In this document: piece by piece, positions 9,985 through 20,684 of the stretch
How positions within the stretch are numbered: the stretch's first letter is position 1
Layout of the letters: every line of letters starts with the position of its first letter
From: Phorcus lineatus
Lineage: Eukaryota; Mollusca; Gastropoda; Trochida; Trochidae
NCBI GenBank assembly: GCA_921293015.1
Contig: OV121084.1
Location: 46,535,864-46,599,863, forward strand
Reading direction: 5' to 3'
Length of the DNA stretch: 64,000 nt
Made by a program: the position numbers and the translations under genes
Notes under the pieces: model-generated
What the model was told of the DNA's origin: nothing
Databases searched by the model: none
What the model saw: the letters and a program-made list of their open reading frames with translations, nothing else

Positions 9985-12890
9985 TAATAGAAGAAGTAAC
10001 GAGCATCAAGCGCGTCCATCTGGTGGCCATTTTTTTGTATGAACACATTTTAATCATTTAGGGCTGGGTAATGGATTCACGGAGATCGAGCTAAACCAAA
10101 CATTTTATTTTCATTTTAGAATTGCCACTGTTGATTAAGAAATGTTGATAGCAATTGGTAACATTTACTTACGTTTTCGTGACATCCTTTTGTTTACATA
10201 AAAAGTGCCACCTCCCCTTTAAACTCCTTGGTCAGCTGGAAGTCATGGATCAGCCATATTCAACTGAGCGCTCAATTAAGAGTTGTGGCATTCCAGACGG
10301 ACAGAGCCTGAATGACGTACTCTTTCTGCGCTAAACTGGTTTTCAATTTATACATAAAAACACTTTCGGACACTTAGGTAAGTTATAGAAAGGTTCATTT
10401 CACACTTACGTGCAAGCAGTTCAGTAAGATCAACCAGTAAGATTGGTTTTCCGTGCGTTAGGTCATAGGTGCTCATTTCAAAACGTCCTTGCACGTGAAA
10501 ATCGGATTTAGTCGTCCGCTTCATTTACAATGATTTGCACCCGCCTTCTTCACTTCTTTGACTAGCACTTCTGAAAAAAAGAAAATGCTTCATAAATAAT
10601 CCAATCGCACGGATTTCTTCTTGAATTAACTTTTAGAAATTAAAGCCAAAAACTAGTTGACATGGATTTTTTCATATAAATTAGAAACGACATGCTTCTG
10701 GTATTAGTATAGATACGACCCCTACATGTATGTAATTGTATGGAGGTTTGCTCAGATCTGAAACGCTGGGAGGTACGAGTGATATTTCTATCTAATTTCA
10801 AATAAGATCGTGAATTGTGTGGAACTTTATAAGCTCACGTTACAAAAGCCTTTTAGAAGCAATAAATGTCAGCCCCCACATTAGACCAGCGCCAACACGG
10901 TCTCTGACGTTATGAATGATACACAATGGTCGAAATGTCTGTGCATGGGTTCCATATGCGCTCGGGCAGGTGTGATCAGAGCGTTTCATAATGGACACCT
11001 TCTGACCTCAGGTAAGAAGCAGAGAGTATGCTAGGCTTTCCAATACACCTTAATTAAACCATAAAAATACGAATTATATCAATCGGTAGATATATCTTTC
11101 ATCTACATTACGATATATTTTATATGTCATCAAGTCGACCATCTTCCCGCGCAAAGTCGATGTATTACAATGATTATTTTCCAATAACATCTACCCTAAC
11201 GAGAAGCGTGCGTTAGTGAATTATATGTCATTGACCGAATTTCCATTGCGTGCTACGTCAGCTGGTTTATTATAATCTGCAATACCCAAAACATTTACGA
11301 ATTATTTTACCAACTATTAATTCTAACATTTTTTTAAAATTCCAATATTATCCCACGCCAAATGACCTCCGTCCATCCGTGCTAACTCTTTTCTAGCCCA
11401 GAACTTAAAACCATAAGGCCGTACGCACTGAAACGAAATCAAAGAGATGTTCAAAGAAGTTTAAAACCCAAAAAGCACCCCTACACTCTATGATTACTAC
11501 ATGTATGTGTACGTTTCTGATGCAAGATATGATATGTAAATGAACTTGAATCCCAATCTGACCTATGGAAAGCTTATATTATGTTCTATGTGAAATAGCT
11601 ATCCGCCATTTGTCCTTTACTGGTTAAATATTATGTGACTATCAGAATACTTGAAAGAATTACTATTCTTATGTTTACGGTTCCAAGCTCATGTTAAAAC
11701 CACTACTCTTACATGGTATTGATTGTCAATTGCACTGTTCCAGGAAACGCACGTCCAAATGTATGAATAGTGATCCATGTTTAATTATTATTCTTACCTC
11801 ATGTTCCTGTTATGACGACAGTTATAGCATTTTTCTGAGCATGTTTCAAAAGAGCAAATATTTTTTGCATTTTGACCTGAATGACGTACAATTACATTTA
11901 CATGAAGTATTAACAATGCAAATTGCGAACTCTCATCCATTTGAACATCTGTTAAAATCACATAAAAGTACGCAAAAAAAATTGAAACCATGTCTTTGTC
12001 TGCGAGTGAATTGTATCAACAAATTCAGTGGCCCTCTAAGGGTTGTAGCCAATGCACAGTGCGTGAATTTCTAAAAAGTTTCTGTGATGATTTTAAAGAC
12101 GCTTTAGAACGTTTTCATATACAAATAAGGTGTTCTCGCGCAAACGAAAACAAATGTTACCAATTGCAAGACAATATTTAATAAAATATATGAAAAGTTA
12201 TTGATGAAAGGTGCCAGGTTCGGTAAAGCTACACGAATCGATCTCTCGCAAATGCTTTATAGGTGTTTACAATTTAATGGCTACATAAAGTTCCCTCTTG
12301 ATACGGGTAACACAGGGGCATGTAATGTCGGAAATAAACGTCTCTTAAACAGCTCTTAAAAACTCGAGGTGGTAGTCCACAATTTGAACCTAAGCTGATT
12401 ACCAGAGGAAAATTTTGCGATGTTAAAAAGAAATTTAAAGTCGCCTTTCCGAGGTCCGGTGTGGGCTTCGCAAATGGCTCAGCTTATTGACTGGTGCGAA
12501 TTTTCCTCTTTGAAAATAGGAAGCCAAAGAGTATCGGTCCGCTTATATATTTTTAATGACTCAATTTGAAGAGAATAGTATTTGAATTAACACTATAAAA
12601 ATTGAAATTCGAATGCCTTACCAAGTTGTCACGGCGCTGCACAGCTGAAAAATATTGCTGCAAACTTGCATTCTGCATCACCCCCTCGGACCTCCCCCCG
12701 ACCCCCCAAAAAAAGCCGAAATATGAGATTCATATAGTAAACAAAGCGTATTCAGAGGCTATTCAGATGTGTAAGTATTCATTAGATTTCAGTTACAGGA
12801 TCAAAAACAGTTCTTCATTTCTCTGACAAGAACATTATCAACAAGATTACCCAACAAACCGGCTAGAGGTCTAAACGTAGGGTAAGTAGT
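9985..12890. other. Intergenic, nothing recognised
   Basis: Several 60-130-codon frames (for example 11691-12074) are AT-rich, overlap others on both strands and match no family. A good donor-like CTCAGGTAAGAAG occurs near 11008 but no exon can be attached to it. Confidence 0.4.
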
Positions 12891-12892
12891 AA

Positions 12893-12993
12893 ATAATGAC
12901 CTGGTGCCGAGCGGTTATGGCAAATAAACTCACGAGGGCGTAGCCCGAGCTGAGTTTATTGCCATAACGCGAGGCAATCAGGTCATTATTTGG
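12893..12993. repeat. ~100-bp foldback palindrome
   Basis: Two ~40-base arms are inverted copies: AATAATGACCTG plus GGTTATGGCAAATAAACTCA on the left mirrors TGAGTTTATTGCCATAAC plus CAGGTCATTATT on the right. The centre holds a second small hairpin, CGAGGGCGTAGCCCG. It would form a strong cruciform or RNA hairpin. It is probably a MITE or foldback element, and related GGTTATGG motifs recur at 13540-13600. Confidence 0.75.
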
Positions 12994-13202
12994 CTTACAC
13001 TCCCGCGGAACATTCGTAAAATAACTTTAAACTAAATTATTCATATAAATTGCATTTATAAACGTTATATTTTAACACTTTGCGGCTTTATGTTTTCTGA
13101 CCGAACGAGTCACATAGAATATTTACAATACACGCCTGCTTTAGATTTTAAAGCTAAAAACTAGCCCATTTACATTAAAAATATACAAAACCTATTACCT
13201 AT

Positions 13203-13203
<1 letters not shown>

Positions 13204-13262
<59 letters not shown>
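13204..13262. repeat. (AT)n microsatellite
   Basis: About 30 uninterrupted AT dinucleotides. Confidence 0.95.
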
Positions 13263-13266
<4 letters not shown>

Positions 13267-13317
13267 GGGGAAATCAGTGTACACATGACACAACAAAAAG
13301 TACCTCATCTGACATGG

Positions 13318-13392
13318 ATCCTCGTTAGCTCAAGAGGTAGAGGTGTTGCTTGACAATACAAAGGTCCCGGGTTCGAATCCCAGTTACGCCCT
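13318..13392 (+). repeat. tRNA-like Pol III promoter sequence (SINE head or tRNA relic)
   Basis: An A-box-like TAGCTCAAGAGGTAGAGG and a perfect B box GGTTCGAATCC are spaced as in a tRNA, and a T-stem CCGGG/CCCAG can form. The putative acceptor strands do not pair, so this is not a working tRNA gene. It is more likely a tRNA-derived repeat head. Confidence 0.5.
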
Positions 13393-13539
13393 TTATAAAT
13401 GTTAAATCTCTAGCTTGTTGAAATTTCAAAATTTTACAAGTCAATTTGTTTGTTCACATTGAACATCTCATAACCGACAGGTGTTTAATATCTGAAATGT
13501 TGTTTAAAAAAACACGTTGAACCTCAACTCATGTACTCA

Positions 13540-13566
13540 CTCATAACCGACCATGGTGGTTATGAG
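13540..13566. repeat. Short perfect-arm hairpin
   Basis: The arms CTCATAACC and GGTTATGAG surround a CCATGG centre. The same ATAACC/GGTTAT motif is present in the larger foldback at 12893-12993, suggesting parts of one repeat family. Confidence 0.5.
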
Positions 13567-13655
13567 ATAACCAACCTGCGCACATGGTGGTTATGGCATA
13601 TAACCTTCAAATAAAACAAAGGAAACAACTTCCCAAGGGGTGTAAGCTCAATTAA

Positions 13656-13909
13656 GGGGCGGAATAGTGCAGTGGTTAGCGAGGTCCGTGATTCTAATCT
13701 CGCCAGGGGCTCGGCAACTTTGTCGGCAGTAGAGAACTGTTCTACGCCAGTAAGGTTTGGGTGCAATGCTACACGTACTGAAACTTTCATCGCAATGCAT
13801 GGCCACAATGATATTGCGGGCTTTCTCCCTGCATTAATACTAGCTGCCGCGATATAAATGAAATACTCTTGAAAGCGGCGTTAAACCCCAACTCACCTCA
13901 CCTCACCTA
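13656..13909 (+). mobile_element. tRNA-derived SINE, near full-length
   Basis: The head GGGGCGGAATAGTGCAGTGG contains an A-box-like sequence, and GATTCTAATCTC sits in the B-box position. The body includes CAGGGGCTCGGCAACTTTGT and GTAGAGAACTGTTCTACG, then a central domain (CTCCCTGCATTAATACTAGC). The tail has GGCGTTAAACCCCAACTCAC followed by CTCACC repeats. That head-body-tail layout fits molluscan tRNA SINEs with a conserved central region. Partial relatives lie at 9790-9974, 23385-23445 and 35735-35822. Confidence 0.8.
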
Positions 13910-16900
13910 TGCTCTCTTAAGTGCGGTTTCTTGTATAACTTAACACCTCTGTACGCCCGTTATTCCTTTAAGAAAGAACTTGTATTGATCAATCAACAGC
14001 GTCAGTGTCCTATATTGATCTACTGAGAATAATCCATTAATGGCATCAGTAATCAAAGTTAAGACCGAATTCACTGACCACTTTTCAAATATACATACAA
14101 ATATTTGATTCCATATTGGAAATAAGAGGCTAATGCTATTTTACAATCATTTATGTCATTTGCTTATCTTTTGCTGTATATTCGTTTAGGTCGTTTTTCA
14201 CACTTGCGTTATAAGTCAGTTAATACGCAAATCTTATATCATTAGATAATAGTATAATAATTAGAAAATAATCAGCGTACTAACCCTCTCCAGTTACGCT
14301 AATTCATGACGTCACAATAACGAAATGCTAGAGCTCGCACAAAGACAAAGCGTGCTAGGTGATAATGATTTGTGCACAGATGGACATAAGAGACATGTTC
14401 AAAATTAAATCTATACAAGCACAATGAGTTGAGTTTGTTTTATCTTATCAAATTTCTTATTCAATTACTGCATGAAATGCTTTGATTATCAAAATGATCA
14501 AATTCAACCTTTTATTACGTTTGTTAAAATATTGATAATATTTATAGATTCCGATTGACCTGTTTCGATTTAAACATTATTTACATAAAATAACTTGTTT
14601 CGATTTAAACATTAGTGACATAAAATGAATAATGACATTTCAAGCATTGTCTTAAGAATATCTTAAACAATGGCGATAAACGTTATAAAGTATCTTATAT
14701 TGATTATCATTTCAGTAATGCGTGCACTTATTTCACAAAAAAATGTAATTCTCTTCGGTCTGATATCTAAATCATACTAAATCGATCTATACCTATTCAT
14801 ATTAAACCCACATTCGTATGTCATTATCAGGTCCTATTAAAACGCATCAGCTTAAGAATGCAATGCAATATGATATACAATACTGCACACTCGAGTCCAA
14901 TTCACAAGCAAAGAAAAGAATTCCATCATGAATATGCGTCTTTTGTATCTAGAAAACGATTTTCTTTTTCCAATTATTTTAGTAATAATAGGTATCAATG
15001 GGAAACAATTTCAGTCTACCTGTGATAACAAAGCTATCACGTTAAGGTCTTTCTGGAAAGAATTTTGAAGACACTTTTAAAGTGACAAAGAGTATATGTT
15101 TGATTAATTGTATGTTGAGCGCCACTGTCCGGTTTTCGATCACAAAGATCGACTAAAACCTGATTATTGTCACTATGCTGAACTGATAAGCACAAGAAAC
15201 AAAAAGTACTTCTCGATAAAAAAAACCCACCATGTATGAAGTTTGACATATTTGACCCCAACAACATATTCTTTGCTGACAATGAAAAGCTGACGCAATG
15301 ATTATTTACAATAGATGATCCGTTTTGAGAATAATCCTTGTACTGAAAGAAGTTATGAGTAATCTAAGAACAGCACATTTCAGCTTCCATAGCACCTTGG
15401 AGAAAAATCGACTTTATGCAAATGATAATTGGCACAATTATTACATGACAAGCGGTGTGTTATGGAGGTGTTTGTACCAGTTCATGGTAGAATGAATATG
15501 TAAGCGTCTCGGGGGGAATTAGGAACATGGATATGGATGTTTTATTACATTTTACAGTTCATGGTTCTATCACTGTAAGTATTATTAATCTATTATGTCA
15601 GAAACTGACATATTCATTTGAAATGTTCAAATCTAAATTCAACAAATATTGCCTTTCTTTCGCAGTTACAATTAGTAGTTTGTGTACGTATGTTTGTGTA
15701 TAAAAGTTGCGTTTAAATGTTTTCAAATGCAACCTATTCACTTTTTCACTAAAGCATAGTTATGCAAAAGCGTAAATAGATTACCTCAATCAAAAAAGGG
15801 TGTAATTGTGAAAAACAGACATATAACAAAACAAATATATTCAGTTTAATCTTTTGTTATCAAGAGATACTTACATACACGCTAACATGTAGTCTCTGAA
15901 GTGGATATCATATTGTAGAAAACAAATGTCAATATTGTATCAAAATTAAAGATAAAAATGATATCCTAATATATATTGATTTTTCAAGGCTTACATATTT
16001 TCTCCATTGTGGTACACATAGTTCATAATCAATGTAATGGATGTAACAAACTGGCGTAGTGTAGGCAGGAATGCGCATTGGTGAACGGTTCGAATCTCAC
16101 CGTTGGTTCCGTATAGTTATATTTCATCGGATAAACAGTCAGTTATATCTGAATGCAGTATTTCATCATTGTACATGTATATATATTTTGCAATGTTATG
16201 CATAGGCACGATGGGGTTTTTGTTTCTCCAAATACTCATTGCTGCATGTCATCCGGTAATAGCACGTACAGGTTCTTAAAAATATCGAAATCAAACTCGG
16301 ATGGTGATAGAAGCATATATTTCTGTCGCCTAAAATAAATGGAAAATGTCATTTTTAGTTCATTAATTCATAGGAGCTTTAAATTGGTTTTTCGCCTCTC
16401 TGTCTGAATGGACCCATAGGCACGTACTACTGCACACAATGTACATATGATCGTGTTACGAATAATTTACTTGAGCAAAAATGATGTCACTCATTTTGTA
16501 TACGTCGCTTGTATTATTACTACAGCTTTGAAGCTAACAATATCGCTAATATAGATATTCGTAGAATTTTAATATTGCCAAATAGTTACTCGAAATATGA
16601 CCTTTCTGCTGCGAATGACTATATATAATCATGTCACATAATAAAGAGTTGGTTTGTTTGAAGCTTACAAACAAGGGTAGTTCTCGTATTATCAAAAGTA
16701 CAAATCTGATATCATGAATTTCATAACAGTACACGTTATCATATGAAGCTGAATATTAACGAGATGGCAAAATGTTAACAAAATATATTTTGATAATATA
16801 TCCATACCCAATTATCGACACGGAATCAATCAACATGATAGAATAATTAATGATAACTACATATTATGTTTATGATGCAACCTAGGCCTGCTCTTTTCAA

Positions 16901-17018
16901 TGCTAGGAAACAACTGTCATCCCTTATAATTACTTTCTAATTAGGTAAACCGCTTTGTTGTTTTATAACAAATAAAATTAACGCTTTGTTTCGAGTGAAA
17001 CTTAAAAGCTTTGTATAT
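13910..17018. other. Intergenic, nothing recognised beyond a tRNA-like box
   Basis: Very AT-rich. A B-box-like GGTTCGAATCTC near 16087 follows GGCGTAGTGTAGGCAGG, so 16050-16110 may be another degenerate tRNA-derived repeat. No exon was identified. Confidence 0.4.
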
Positions 17019-17423
17019 AAAAACCCGTGTATTTCCCCCCGTATTTTACATAAAAATATATCTATATTCACTAGATTTAAATACACTGTCCATAGGTCAG
17101 TAACTCCACATTGTATATCTAACGCTATCCCCGCTGGGCTCATTACCTTAATATTAGGTAACTGGACCTTATCACAACGAGTATTGGGTCACCATTATAT
17201 GTAAACTGTCCGACCCCTATGCTCTGTTACTAGCGGTGGACGCATCTTATGTAATTTCTATAATTTAAATGCATAATAGAAACCATTAATATTGTAATCT
17301 ATCGCTTAGCAATGCGCTTGGGAATGCAGATTAAACCAGGCAGTCAATATAAATATGGGTTGCGACTGAAGCAAATCAGTTCCATTTTCTGACTGACCCT
17401 GATTGTTTGCGTTGATCCCAGGT
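17019..17423 (+). repeat. 405-bp direct repeat, copy 1 (promoter-like)
   Basis: I read this as identical, base for base, to 18974-19378. Its 3' 46 bases (17378-17423) also occur at 20554. It contains a TATA box and an initiator at the expected spacing. In this copy the sequence continues directly into the 17424-17508 segment, which elsewhere appears only at 20600-20684. It lacks TG...CA ends, and no primer-binding site or polypurine tract is seen next to it, so an ordinary LTR is not supported. Confidence 0.9.
17348..17383 (+). promoter_or_regulatory. Candidate Pol II core promoter (TATA + initiator)
   Basis: TATAAATA begins at 17348, and a TCAGTT initiator places +1 on the A at 17378, 30 bases downstream, which is the canonical spacing. 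The third partial copy of this family (20554) begins exactly at this A, which independently suggests the base is a transcript 5' end. Confidence 0.55.
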
Positions 17424-17508
17424 GTGACCATCCGGTACCAATTCCCCCACATGACAAATTCTAGGCGAGAACGTTGTCTTTAAACCACGCACAAAAGGCA
17501 CGTTTTCA
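17378..17508 (+). repeat. 131-bp segment, copy 1 of 2
   Basis: Identical to 20554-20684. It starts at the predicted initiator A and runs through GTTGATCCCAG and GTGTGACCATCCGGTACC to ...GCACGTTTTCA. Its first 46 bases overlap the 405-bp repeat. Confidence 0.9.
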
Positions 17509-17517
17509 ATTGGTGAA

Positions 17518-17842
17518 GTGATCCTAGATGACTGGGTACACGCCGATCAACGCATACAAGCACAAGTCACGTCAGAACGAGCAAAGGCCAAGCACTGCCA
17601 ACGCGCTCGCCATGGACTCACAACTCCAGCAACAACAACAACATCAATCACTCCAAGAACAACAGCAAGAACAACCACAACTCCAAGAACAACAACTTCT
17701 ACTCGAAGACACCTTCAAAATGGCGGCTCCTGGCTTCAAGGTGACGCCCTTCACTAGACAGGAGTATGCGTCTACTCGGTCGTCTTCCAGATCCTGTACA
17801 CAATCTCGGAAATCAACGTCCGGTTCCAAGTACTTCTGCTGA
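17518..17842 (+). other. CAA-rich low-complexity open frames
   Basis: Two overlapping frames read either a Gln-rich or a Thr-rich peptide from a CAACAACAA-type tract. The Gln-rich frame (start 17528, 104 codons) continues FKMAAPGFKVTPFTRQEYAS, which is more complex than the tract, so it could be a short exon of the unit driven by the promoter-like repeat. I do not recognise it, and the open frames may simply reflect the triplet repeat. Confidence 0.25.
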
Positions 17843-18973
17843 CGAAGCAGATGTTATCAACTAGGTGGCCCATTCTCAGACACACACATCTGACCCACAT
17901 GATACGCCACCTCAGTCAACACAACAGGACAAGCCATCACGCGATGTTACCATATATCCTGTTGAACGCATCCTCAAATTCAAATTCAAAATGTTAACAA
18001 ATGTCACCATATCAAATGAAACGATTATTTGGAAGAAAAATCAACTTTGCAATCAGCTTCCAATATTGATCCATTCATCCCTCCATCACTTTCTACAAGG
18101 CAAAAGCTACGAATGGAACATCACGTCATAAAGGACATAAGTACTTCAGTGTCACTGAAATAGGACACATGAGCTATCATTTTTTTCCTAGGTTAGATTG
18201 TAATAGATACCTGGAAGTAACTGACCAACCTCTCTACAGTTATCCTGCTGTGTCTTATAGTGCTAGATTGTTAAGATGTTGTGGCCAAAGCATTCTTATC
18301 AGTCAGGTCATGTCTTCTGATGGTACTCTTATGTTCTTCTCCAAAGGTTCAACTTGAAGTCTCATGGTCCTTGCTCTTGTCCTCCTTTGCGTGAAACCTG
18401 TTCCTGCTCATTCTACATCATCCCACTCAACAAAACTATTTCCACCATCCTCATTTTGCTATCTCTTCTGACTCCAACTATCAAATCAACTTTCTACTAA
18501 CCTCTTTACAAAGTACACTGGCACGATACTTCTATCTTCTGTTCATTCCGTGTACCACTTCACTCGACTCCTAAGCCTTCTTGTAGTCTTGCTCTCTTTC
18601 CAAACAGCAAAAGCCTAATAAAATCACTTTGTGACTTATATATACATCACAAAGCAGCAACCCCCAAATCTTTTCAACCATTTTCAATATATTAATCAAA
18701 TTCACAATGGCTTATACCGCATGCCAAATCAAAAGACAATTTACAATAATATGTAAAGACGGGCATTATTACTATAGCCACAACTTACTAATCTCTTTTT
18801 GTTTTAACATGTATTAATGTATTTTTTTTGTGACGTTTGACTTTGTATTTTAGATATCATGTTTTTTGTCGATGTTTATGCTTTGATTTTTATTATTCTT
18901 ATAAACTTGTAGATCAATAATTTGGCTTTTGCGGTCAAAAGCTTCACGAAGCGTGGGGATATTATAACCGGGC

Positions 18974-19378
18974 AAAAACCCGTGTATTTCCCCCCGTATT
19001 TTACATAAAAATATATCTATATTCACTAGATTTAAATACACTGTCCATAGGTCAGTAACTCCACATTGTATATCTAACGCTATCCCCGCTGGGCTCATTA
19101 CCTTAATATTAGGTAACTGGACCTTATCACAACGAGTATTGGGTCACCATTATATGTAAACTGTCCGACCCCTATGCTCTGTTACTAGCGGTGGACGCAT
19201 CTTATGTAATTTCTATAATTTAAATGCATAATAGAAACCATTAATATTGTAATCTATCGCTTAGCAATGCGCTTGGGAATGCAGATTAAACCAGGCAGTC
19301 AATATAAATATGGGTTGCGACTGAAGCAAATCAGTTCCATTTTCTGACTGACCCTGATTGTTTGCGTTGATCCCAGGT
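18974..19378 (+). repeat. 405-bp direct repeat, copy 2 (promoter-like)
   Basis: Identical to 17019-17423, including the TATA box (19303) and initiator (A at 19333). Identity ends inside GATCCCAGGT, and the next bases make CAG/GTAAGT, a consensus splice donor. Copy 1 continues instead with GTGTGACC. Confidence 0.9.
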
Positions 19379-20140
19379 AAGTTGCTTTGCTATTCTATCT
19401 TATATTTCTGCAAACTGAAGTTCTAAATGTTTAACTCCATGCTTGAACAATGAATTTCTATCAGTATATATATTTATCAATCTTCCGCCGTTCGCATGTA
19501 ATTTATCTATACTTATATACCTGTAGTTTCAAAAAGGCTAGAATTTCTGTTATAGACTTACTATTAGTTTTTGAATGTTTGATATATGTCAGCTGCCGAC
19601 GCTTACTTATTGTAGAGCCCGCATTAGGTGTATCTTCTAGATGTTAAATATCTATCAGAGAACCTTCCTATACAATGTTTATTGAGTTCATTTAAACCTT
19701 ATTCTAATTTGAACAACATGTACCTTTGATAGATATCGTTAGGAGCAGTATTATAATAATTACTATTTTATTTTCAATACGCCGACTCTAACTATTATGA
19801 ATCTTTAGAGATGATTATGCAACAAACGTGTGCATATCAAATCAGTGTTATATGTTTATATGTTCTATGTTTAGGTGACAATATGTAGCCGTTATGTTAT
19901 ATCAAGTTATCCTTTTGCAAAAGTTATTTAGAGATACATACTCATGAGGTAATACCTGTCTCACAAAATACATGCAATCAGGCTCTGTCTTGTTTAATAT
20001 ATGTCTATTTAATACACGTTAAATAGACGCTACATTATTGTCTAGGATTTGCTATATGTGGTAGAATAGTTATAAAATTCAGACAGTATGGGTTCAGTTT
20101 ATTTCAACCATTTATGTAACTTTTTAAACTTCACTCCGCA

Positions 20141-20249
20141 TTCATTAAGGCAAAGTTCATCTGTCACGGCTGATCGCACATCTGCCACAGTATGGTCGCC
20201 AGTTCACTCGACCATGGCGTTCTGCGTCAGTGAACAAGTCTTAATGAAC
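20141..20249. repeat. Small MITE-like palindrome
   Basis: TTCATTAAGGC with AAAGTTCA at the left is mirrored by TGAACAAGTCTTAATGAA at the right, giving ~28-base imperfect terminal inverted repeats around a ~50-base centre. Confidence 0.5.
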
Positions 20250-20443
20250 TAGTTGTAATGTAAAGCCGAAAACATTGTTCAAGAATGATGTAGTTATTAT
20301 ATATTGAATCTTATAATAAATGCCAAATACGAATGTTAAAGACGCATTATGTATAACAACTGTCATGTAATTAATTGAACTAACATAAGGTAAAATGAAT
20401 TATTCTGTATCATGTATATTGTAAACAATAACGATTAAATATC

Positions 20444-20457
20444 ATTGATTGATTGAC

Positions 20458-20491
<34 letters not shown>
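20444..20491. repeat. (TTGA)n microsatellite
   Basis: About eleven TTGA/GATT tetranucleotides with one interruption. Confidence 0.9.
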
Positions 20492-20492
<1 letters not shown>

Positions 20493-20553
20493 AAACTGTT
20501 ATTAAATGTACATGTTCAATTACAAATTATTAATGAATGTTAAGCATTAATAG

Positions 20554-20684
20554 AGTTCCATTTTCTGACTGACCCTGATTGTTTGCGTTGATCCCAGGTG
20601 TGACCATCCGGTACCAATTCCCCCACATGACAAATTCTAGGCGAGAACGTTGTCTTTAAACCACGCACAAAAGGCACGTTTTCA
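20554..20684 (+). repeat. 131-bp segment, copy 2 of 2
   Basis: Identical to 17378-17508. It lacks the upstream TATA-containing part and starts at the predicted transcript start. Flanks differ from copy 1 on both sides. Confidence 0.9.

Larger units (their letters stand above)
19379..20553. other. 1,175-bp insertion-like or intron-like segment
   Basis: This segment separates copy 2 of the 405-bp repeat from the second 131-bp segment and is bounded on both sides by the same 46 bases. With the two preceding bases it begins GTAAGT, and it ends ...TAATAG. It contains a small palindromic element (20141-20249) and a TTGA microsatellite (20444-20491). No coding sequence was recognised. Confidence 0.6.

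Noticed and set aside
11691-12181. Overlapping 60-130-codon frames on both strands
   Set aside because: AT-rich, no family resemblance, and mutually overlapping; chance open frames are likelier.
13318-13392. Functional tRNA gene
   Set aside because: Pol III boxes are good, but the acceptor stem does not pair and the anticodon stem is poor.
17019-19378. LTR retrotransposon with 405-bp LTRs
   Set aside because: No TG...CA ends, no primer-binding site or polypurine tract that I can see, no gag-pol motifs in the 1.5-kb interval, and a third copy begins mid-repeat. Kept as an unexplained direct repeat.
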